Origin: Ignavibacteriales bacterium
GTDB taxonomy: Bacteria; Bacteroidota; Ignavibacteria; UBA10030; UBA8401
Assembly: GCA_016182545.1 (NCBI GenBank)
Contig: JACPGG010000041.1
Coordinates: 7,748 to 53,213, forward strand
Length of the DNA: 45,466 nucleotides
Reading direction: 5' to 3'
A program made the position numbers and the translations under genes. The stretch's first letter is position 1, and each line of letters starts with the position of its first letter. Below the pieces are notes generated by a model. It was given only the letters and a program-made list of their open reading frames with translations. It was not told the DNA's origin and ran no database searches. Of the stretch, positions 39,680 through 45,466 are shown piece by piece.

Positions 39680-41280
39680 TGAATATCCGGTCATTTCTAC
39701 ACCATGGATGTTTGGTTGTTGCTCTCGGATGTGCTGCGCATGCCACGGTACAGGGGCAACATGTTCGTCACAACACAACGTTGAAGGTTGTCTCAAGCAA
39801 ACAAACGGCATCGATCCGATCGTTGATCGACCATGAACGGAAATTCATTTCGATAAAGGATATTGCCGTCGTTCTTTCCCTCCGATATTTTGAAAATACC
39901 ATATTGAAAAAAGCGGAGATCCATCTCGACAGCGCCGTCTTGAAATTCTCCGCAGACAATGCATTTGTGGTGCAGACGAATCCCAGCACGAAACGGTATC
40001 AAGTCCATCAATTATCTCATCCTGTTGCCGTCGAGGAAAATCTCTACTTCGCTCCCGCAAATGAGACTATCGAATTATTGAAGACACTCAACAGTCCGCT
40101 GCTGAGTATTGATGAGGACACATCATTTGTGACCACGACGGGACCAATGATCCCGCAGGTGACCGGTTTTGAAATAGAAGAAAAAAAGAATGGTTCATTG
40201 CTCAGAATTCATTTGTCCTCCCGCGTGGCGGATGCAAGCCGCACGTTGCAATTGGGCGAGTGGATGTATATGACGCTGCCGGCAGCCGTCGGCGATACGC
40301 TGCAACTTGATACAACGTTTGCGTCCGGGATCATCCGACGCATCCAACCGATCCAGACCGAGACAGCGTTGCAATTGAGTTTGCAGATTCGGGGCAAAGT
40401 GGTCAATTCGGAGATCGTACAGGACCAGACCAGTAATGATATCCTGTTGACGCTGATTCCCAAACAACTGGAAATGAATAAGGAGGTCAATGCAGATTCC
40501 GTCAGGCGTGTGCAGGAAGCGGAACGCCGGAGGAAAGAAAATGCATCGACGATTGAACGTCAAAAGAACAAATGGAAACTCGACGTCATCGTTCTCGACG
40601 CCGGACATGGGGGAAAAGATCCCGGAACCATCGGCGTCATCGGTACGCGTGAAAAGGATATTGCGCTCGGCATTTCATTGAAAGTCGGTTCATTGATCGA
40701 AAAATATATGCCCGATGTGAAGGTGGTGTATACGCGCAAGACCGACAGGTTTGTGGAGTTGTACCGCCGCGGGCAGATTGCAAATGAATCGGAAGGAAAA
40801 CTGTTCGTCAGTATCCATTGCAACTCTACGGAACGGAAACCGTCGTCCTCGAACGGCTTCGAGATCTACCTGTTGCGTCCCGGAAGGACGGAAGATGCTA
40901 TCCGTATTGCGGAAAAAGAAAATGCCGTCGTACAACTGGAAAAAGATTTTGAGGACCGTTACCAGAATCTGACCGAAGAGAATTTCATCATCCTGACGAT
41001 GGCGCAGAGCGCGTACGTAAAACAGAGCGAACGGTTTGCCGAACTGCTGGAAGAAACGATGAGTGCCGATATGGAAGCGCAGCGTGCGCCGGTGAGACAG
41101 GCTGGTTTCTATGTTTTGGTCGGCGCATCGATGCCGAATGTGCTGATTGAAACAGGATATCTATCGAATCCGAAGGAGGAGAAATTTCTCCGCAGTCCGG
41201 CAGGGCAGGCGAAAATTGCCGAGGCAATATTGAAGGCACTGCAGCGGTACAAGGTTGAATACGAACAGAATATAGAGTGA
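39679..41280 (+). CDS. N-acetylmuramoyl-L-alanine amidase (Amidase_3)
   Basis: 533 aa from the ATG at 39679 (a TTG lies one codon earlier). A signal peptide (about 1-28, CAAHATVQGQ) precedes an N-terminal region with copper-amine-oxidase-like/AMIN-type beta segments (30-290), a short charged helix (VRRVQEAERRRKENAST), and the catalytic zinc domain. Zinc and catalytic residues are H310 (DAGHGG), E325 (TREKD), H380 (SIHCN) and E491 (LIETGYLSN). It cleaves the amide between N-acetylmuramic acid and the stem peptide in the periplasm, for daughter-cell separation or wall remodelling. It abuts the PLP-enzyme gene (1-nt gap). Confidence 0.93.
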   Translation: MNIRSFLHHGCLVVALGCAAHATVQGQHVRHNTTLKVVSSKQTASIRSLIDHERKFISIKDIAVVLSLRYFENTILKKAEIHLDSAVLKFSADNAFVVQTNPSTKRYQVHQLSHPVAVEENLYFAPANETIELLKTLNSPLLSIDEDTSFVTTTGPMIPQVTGFEIEEKKNGSLLRIHLSSRVADASRTLQLGEWMYMTLPAAVGDTLQLDTTFASGIIRRIQPIQTETALQLSLQIRGKVVNSEIVQDQTSNDILLTLIPKQLEMNKEVNADSVRRVQEAERRRKENASTIERQKNKWKLDVIVLDAGHGGKDPGTIGVIGTREKDIALGISLKVGSLIEKYMPDVKVVYTRKTDRFVELYRRGQIANESEGKLFVSIHCNSTERKPSSSNGFEIYLLRPGRTEDAIRIAEKENAVVQLEKDFEDRYQNLTEENFIILTMAQSAYVKQSERFAELLEETMSADMEAQRAPVRQAGFYVLVGASMPNVLIETGYLSNPKEEKFLRSPAGQAKIAEAILKALQRYKVEYEQNIE

Positions 41281-41281
41281 T

Positions 41282-42475
41282 ATGAAGAAGAAACCATCGA
41301 TCGCGACACGTGCCATCCACGGAAAAAAACTTCACGCGTACAAAGGTCCCCTCTCGACACCCATCTACCAGACTTCGACGTACCGGTTTGAGAGTTCTGA
41401 CGATGCGATCCGGTACTCCAAGGGGGATACAAGCGTGTATGTGTATTCACGCTATCATAATCCATCGGTAGAAGATGTCGAAGAGAAATTATCGGTGATG
41501 AACGATGCGGATGCCGCCGCACTTTTTTCTTCCGGCATGGCGGCGATCTCGACAGCGATCCTTTCGATCGTGAAATCGGGGGATGAGATCATCAGCACGC
41601 CGTCATTGTACGGCGGTACGTACCGGTTTTTCCGCGATGTACTTCCGTTGTACAACATTAAAGTGAAGTACGTTGCTGCGGATGCACTCTCCGACATTTC
41701 GAAACTCGCAACACGCAACACGAAACTCTTTTATTGCGAATCGCCGACGAATCCGACTGTCGGCATCGTCGATCTTCACAAAGCAATCGTAGAAGTTCAG
41801 AAAGCCGGGAAGAAATCCGGCACAAAGATATTTACGATGATCGATAATACATTCGCGACTTGCTTGTACCAATCGCCCTTTACAATCGGCTTTGATGCGA
41901 TCGTTGAAAGCGCCACCAAATACATCGGCGGACACAGCGATATCCTTGCAGGAGTTGTCGTCGGCAAGAAAGAATACATCAAGAATGTCCGCCATCTTGC
42001 AAAATATCTCGGCGGCTGCGCAGATCCGTTTGCTGCATTTCTGTTGTCGAGAAGTCTGAAGACATTCCAATTGCGTGTTGACAAACAGAGCGAGAACGCC
42101 CTGATGCTGGCAAAACATTTTGAGAAACATTCTAAAGTTTCCAGAATCTTTTATCCCGGATTACAATCCCATCCGCAGCATGCAATAGCCAAGAAACAGA
42201 TGAGTGGTTATGGCGCGATGGTCTGTCTTGAAGTGAAGGGGGGAGTGAAATCGGCAGTAAAAGTGTGCGACTCGTTAAAAGTTGCAGTGAATGCCATGTC
42301 ACTCGGCGGAGCAGAAACACTGGTCAGTATTCCTGTCTATTCATCGCATGTGAACATGAGCGGTGAGGAACTTGCGAAACACGGCGTTACGCCGGGAATG
42401 ATCCGCATTTCAATCGGGGCGGAAGGGATTGACGATTTGATCGAGGATTTTGAGCAGGCGTTAAAGGGGATTTAA
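41282..42475 (+). CDS. trans-sulfuration PLP enzyme (cystathionine gamma-synthase / methionine gamma-lyase family)
   Basis: 397 aa, typical length. The fold-type I Cys/Met metabolism domain shows TPIYQTSTYRFES, YSRYHNPSVEDVEEKLS, the cofactor loop LFSSGMAAISTAIL, DNTFATCLYQSPFTIGFD and the PLP Lys K213 in ESATKYIGGHSDILAG. The C-terminal LGGAETLVSIPVYSSHVNMS is also canonical. Members catalyse gamma-replacement (cystathionine or O-acetylhomoserine) or gamma-elimination (methionine); sequence motifs alone do not decide which. Cytoplasmic homotetramer. No sulfur-metabolism neighbours help choose the reaction. Confidence 0.93.
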   Translation: MKKKPSIATRAIHGKKLHAYKGPLSTPIYQTSTYRFESSDDAIRYSKGDTSVYVYSRYHNPSVEDVEEKLSVMNDADAAALFSSGMAAISTAILSIVKSGDEIISTPSLYGGTYRFFRDVLPLYNIKVKYVAADALSDISKLATRNTKLFYCESPTNPTVGIVDLHKAIVEVQKAGKKSGTKIFTMIDNTFATCLYQSPFTIGFDAIVESATKYIGGHSDILAGVVVGKKEYIKNVRHLAKYLGGCADPFAAFLLSRSLKTFQLRVDKQSENALMLAKHFEKHSKVSRIFYPGLQSHPQHAIAKKQMSGYGAMVCLEVKGGVKSAVKVCDSLKVAVNAMSLGGAETLVSIPVYSSHVNMSGEELAKHGVTPGMIRISIGAEGIDDLIEDFEQALKGI

Positions 42476-42521
42476 AGGCGCCTCACGCAATCAAAAGTAG
42501 AGCCATTCAAATTTTTCCGAC

Positions 42522-42550
42522 TTGCAAATCAATACATGATTTGTTACTAT
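42522..42550 (+). promoter_or_regulatory. possible sigma70-type promoter for the sensor gene
   Basis: TTGCAA (42522-42527), 17-nt spacer, TACTAT (42545-42550), 57 nt upstream of the ATG at 42607. Each hexamer matches the consensus at 4 of 6 positions, so this is only a candidate. It lies in the 131-nt gap after the PLP-enzyme gene, where a separate promoter is expected. Confidence 0.3.
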
Positions 42551-42606
42551 TGCCGCAATAGTGCTTCTCGTTTTCTAATCTTTCCTCATAAAACTCTCGG
42601 CGAACA

Positions 42607-45348
42607 ATGAAATCGGGGAATTTGGTTTCCAAATTTCTTACGGTTCTTATTATTTGGAATCTATCACCTCAATATTCTTTTTCACAGCACCAACCAATTA
42701 CTCCACTGCAAAATCTTATTCGCTTCAACCGCATCATGGTCGAAGATGGGCTTTCTAATAACATCGTTAATTGCATTTTGCAAGATAAGTTTGGTTTTAT
42801 GTGGTTTGGTACGAAGAGCGGATTGAATCGATATGACGGGAAATCAATAAAAGTCTATCGAACAGTATGGCAGGATACCACAACGTTATATATTAATAAC
42901 ATTACATCATTAGCGGAAGACAACGACGGGAATTTATGGGTAGCGGCAGGAGGTCTTCAACGCTACGATCGGGAGAATGATAATTTTATTCGAATTCCAT
43001 TCGATTCGACCGGTATTCATGGTACACTGTCCGGGGCGCTATTCCTTGAATACGATTCATCCGGAATTTTATGGATTGCTTCATGGGATGGATTACAAAA
43101 GTTCGATGTCAAGAATAAGATTTTTACACCAATAAATTTAGGGCGTGATGGAATTCCTCCCTGGGGAATGAGATTAGATAAGCAGGGTAACATATGGATA
43201 TCAAGCATTTACAACGGTCAGTATGTTCGTGTTGATAAAACAGATTTAAGCCATCGAACCTATACATTTAAAAGCCATTTCAAAGGAAAATCGAACGAAT
43301 GGATGACCAACGTCGATCAGCCTTCGGGGATATTCATTGATGAAAGAAATACTGTATGGGCGTATGCGTACAGCGGCGTTTCCGGTTTTGGATGTATTTT
43401 TAAGTTTGATTGGCAAAATAATTCTTTCAAAAATGTACTGGATACCTCCGTGGGCTTTGCTGTCAATACAATGGTAAAGGATAGCGCTGGAAGAATGTGG
43501 GCGGGAACCTACACGAAAGGGTTGTTATTGGTTCAAGAAAACTCCAAGCGTATTGATTCAGTGGTCAATTCTGCAAATCCAAACAGTTTGAGCGGAATGA
43601 CAATACTATGCTCTTATGTAGATCGTATCGGAAACGTGTGGTTCGGAACAGAACGGGGTGTTTCCATGATGCCGCGATGGGCGAAACCGTTTGTGTACTA
43701 TTCACCCAGTAATGAAAATTCTAAATATTTTACCATCGGCGAAGTCAACGCTATTCGTGAGGACTCAGTAGAAAATCTATGGTTCACCCGCCACATACCC
43801 AATATTATCGATAGACTCGATCGGGCTACTGGAACTTTCAAGCACTATACGGTTCCAGCAACAGCGAGACAGTTGTTTGTGGACATAGACGGAGTTTTGT
43901 TGGTCTCATCGTTTCCATCACCGTTCAAATACGACCCACAAAATGATCGTTTCTACAAACTTCAGTTTCATCCCAATACATGGAAAGGTCACTACTGGGA
44001 TTCTTTTCCGCCTGACGACTTTTTACGTGAAAGTGACGGGACAAAATGGTTTGGATATCAGAACAAGTTTGCAAGGGTTAACAAAAGTGGTAACAATGTA
44101 CGTTGGTACAGTACCGAAGACGGATTAGCAAATTTACATATCCAATGGATTTTCAAAGATAGAAAGGGGACAATCTGGATAAATCCTTCAGATGAAGGAC
44201 TGGCATACTATGACCGGTCGCGCGATCGTTTTGTCTCGACAAAGGAACCCCGTTTTCATGCTCACATGGTCTTTGAAGATTCCGATGGAAACTTTTGGAT
44301 CGGTTCAGAATCTCGGTTAAAACTTTATGACCGCAAAGCGGATTCAATCATACGGCTCTTTAGTCGGACGGATGGACTTGGACCGACAGACCAAGGTATG
44401 ACGTCGGTAGAGGTATTAGGCATACTCGAAGACAACCACAAAAATATTTGGCTGCAAACTGATGCAGGAATAGCAAAGTTAAACATTCGTACATTTGCAG
44501 CCCGCTATTACGGCTCAAGCGATGGAATTCCTGCGCCTTCCAGAAACAGATATCATGTCGTCGGTACCGGTGCACACATAAAAACAAAACGGAATGAAAT
44601 GGTCTTCGGCTTAGGTGCAAGCGGTTTCGTTATGTTTTATCCGGATGACATTAAAGACAATCCGAATATGCCCAGAATAGTACTGACTGATTTCAAGTTA
44701 TTTAACGAGCCGGTAAAGATCGGCAAAGATTCCCCGCTCAAAAAAAATGTTTTACTTTCTGATTCGATTGAACTTGCTTACGATCAAAACGAGTTTACTT
44801 TTGAATTTGCCGCACTCGATTATACCGCCCCGAGCGAAAATCATTACTCGTATAAACTGGAAGGGTACGACAAAGAGTGGGTGAAGTCAGGCAACAGAAA
44901 CGTCGCTTATTATACTAACATTACACCCGGGGAGTATCTCTTTCAAGTTAAAGGTTCCAACAACGACGGTCTTTGGAATGAGCAAGGAGCGTCGGTTCTG
45001 GTGATCATCTCCCACCCCTGGTGGAAAACAACATGGGCGTATTTTGGATATTTCTTTATCGTCGCAACGATCTTATTCTCCGCCCGCCGATACGAAATGA
45101 ACCGCCAACAGTTGAAGCATCAGGCAGAATTAAAAAGTGTCGAAGCGGAAAAACTGAAAGAGGTGGATCACGTTAAGACAAAATTCTTTGCCAACATCTC
45201 GCACGAGTTCCGCACACCGCTCACGCTTATTGAAGGACCAGCGCTCCAGATCTATTCCGGCGATACAAATATGGATCCCAAAGAGAATGCCGGCATCATT
45301 ATGAGGAATGCCCAGCGATTGTTGCGACTCGTATGTTGCCTCACATAA
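42607..45348 (+). CDS. propeller-type two-component sensor kinase, truncated in the HisKA domain
   Basis: 913 aa. Signal peptide (about 1-27), then two seven-bladed Reg_prop propellers (about 40-700) with blades such as LQDKFGFMWFGTKSGLNRYDG and LAEDNDGNLWVAAGGLQRYD, a Y_Y_Y domain (about 720-800: YSYKLEGYDKEWVKSGNRNVAYYTNITPGEY), a membrane helix (about 806-826), a coiled coil and a HisKA domain with phosphoacceptor H866 (FFANISHEFRTPLTLI). Homologous kinases continue from ...NAQRLLRLVNQLLDL into HATPase, receiver and AraC domains; here the sequence turns to LRLVCCLT-stop at 45348. No ATPase domain follows in the remaining 118 nt in any frame. Without an ATPase it cannot signal alone; probably interrupted by an insertion. 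Confidence 0.88.
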   Translation: MKSGNLVSKFLTVLIIWNLSPQYSFSQHQPITPLQNLIRFNRIMVEDGLSNNIVNCILQDKFGFMWFGTKSGLNRYDGKSIKVYRTVWQDTTTLYINNITSLAEDNDGNLWVAAGGLQRYDRENDNFIRIPFDSTGIHGTLSGALFLEYDSSGILWIASWDGLQKFDVKNKIFTPINLGRDGIPPWGMRLDKQGNIWISSIYNGQYVRVDKTDLSHRTYTFKSHFKGKSNEWMTNVDQPSGIFIDERNTVWAYAYSGVSGFGCIFKFDWQNNSFKNVLDTSVGFAVNTMVKDSAGRMWAGTYTKGLLLVQENSKRIDSVVNSANPNSLSGMTILCSYVDRIGNVWFGTERGVSMMPRWAKPFVYYSPSNENSKYFTIGEVNAIREDSVENLWFTRHIPNIIDRLDRATGTFKHYTVPATARQLFVDIDGVLLVSSFPSPFKYDPQNDRFYKLQFHPNTWKGHYWDSFPPDDFLRESDGTKWFGYQNKFARVNKSGNNVRWYSTEDGLANLHIQWIFKDRKGTIWINPSDEGLAYYDRSRDRFVSTKEPRFHAHMVFEDSDGNFWIGSESRLKLYDRKADSIIRLFSRTDGLGPTDQGMTSVEVLGILEDNHKNIWLQTDAGIAKLNIRTFAARYYGSSDGIPAPSRNRYHVVGTGAHIKTKRNEMVFGLGASGFVMFYPDDIKDNPNMPRIVLTDFKLFNEPVKIGKDSPLKKNVLLSDSIELAYDQNEFTFEFAALDYTAPSENHYSYKLEGYDKEWVKSGNRNVAYYTNITPGEYLFQVKGSNNDGLWNEQGASVLVIISHPWWKTTWAYFGYFFIVATILFSARRYEMNRQQLKHQAELKSVEAEKLKEVDHVKTKFFANISHEFRTPLTLIEGPALQIYSGDTNMDPKENAGIIMRNAQRLLRLVCCLT

Positions 45349-45466
45349 TAAAACCCCGTACTGTAGGTTCATTGGCAAAGTCATAGGAGAGGCAAGAGCG
45401 ACTAGATATCTTCACGAGTCAGGAGAAGAATATCGTTAACAAGAACCATCCTCCCTATGACTTTGT
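45349..45466. other. non-coding tail with inverted repeat after the truncated sensor gene
   Basis: 118 nt to the window end with no ORF that continues the kinase. CAAAGTCATAGG (45376-45387) is the exact reverse complement of CCTATGACTTTG (45454-45465), 66 nt apart. The sequence may be one end of an inserted element; the part beyond the window would decide. Confidence 0.5.

Noticed and set aside
45320-45466. Group II intron or retron at the end of the window
   Set aside because: No GUGYG-type intron start at the break and no reverse-transcriptase sequence within the remaining bases; not supportable from what is visible.
1-45466. CRISPR arrays, rRNA genes, prophage structural genes, complete insertion sequences
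   Set aside because: No regularly spaced direct repeats, rRNA segments, capsid/tail genes or transposase genes were seen on either strand.

Overview
The window (about 45 kb, moderate GC) comes from a bacterium of the Bacteroidota/Chlorobiota (FCB) assemblage, most like an Ignavibacteria-type lineage. The reasons are two large secreted proteins ending in a type IX secretion sorting domain of the 'LSQNYPNPFNPST' type, a propeller/Y_Y_Y two-component sensor, and a ferredoxin-linked branched-chain 2-oxoacid oxidoreductase. The lineage call is an inference from these families, not a phylogeny.

Region 1 (1-19482, all + strand) is a surface-polysaccharide operon of genes that mostly overlap by 1-16 nt. 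It encodes a Wzz/BY-kinase (cut by the window edge), a small SLBB envelope protein, two small SAM methyltransferases, a radical SAM protein with a SPASM-like tail, a Wzm/Wzt ABC exporter whose ATPase has a glycan-binding-type C-terminal domain, an FkbM methyltransferase, two GT9, three GT4 (one broken), one GT2, two polytopic GT-C glycosyltransferases and a Wzy/WaaL-type polymerase or ligase. Directly behind it follow a hybrid 'histidine kinase' that lacks its phosphoacceptor histidine, and a DUF2062 membrane protein.

Region 2 (22411-27190) holds two secreted T9SS-type proteins, one a BNR/sortilin-like propeller. Region 3 (27445-30562) is a four-subunit 2-oxoacid:ferredoxin oxidoreductase operon plus a small Cys-containing helical protein. 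It is interrupted by two perfect hairpins and closed by a bidirectional terminator that faces a convergent PAS histidine kinase with a cysteine cluster (30642-31823). A secreted beta-lactamase-family serine hydrolase follows on the minus strand.

Region 4 (about 33541-36113, minus strand) is the most unusual part. An intact tRNA-Arg(TCT) is preceded by two degenerate copies of its own 5' half, each interrupted by palindromic insertions. A small GIY-YIG nuclease ORF lies exactly between them: its ATG begins at the anticodon-loop break of one copy and its stop codon is inside the intact tRNA. Next to it is an AT-rich restriction-modification pair with an intact D12-class adenine methyltransferase and a restriction-endonuclease-like gene frameshifted at an A6 tract. 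The tRNA therefore looks like an insertion hot spot with a candidate tRNA-rebuilding mobile ORF.

Region 5 (36306-42475, + strand) is housekeeping: GNAT, an OmpR-type regulator, a short MutY with a possible winged-helix tail in place of NUDIX, an Ogg2 8-oxoguanine glycosylase, YajQ, an N-acetylmuramoyl-alanine amidase and a trans-sulfuration PLP enzyme. Region 6 (42607-45466) is a propeller-type sensor kinase that stops abruptly in its dimerisation domain. It is followed by non-coding sequence with an inverted repeat, suggesting disruption by an insertion.
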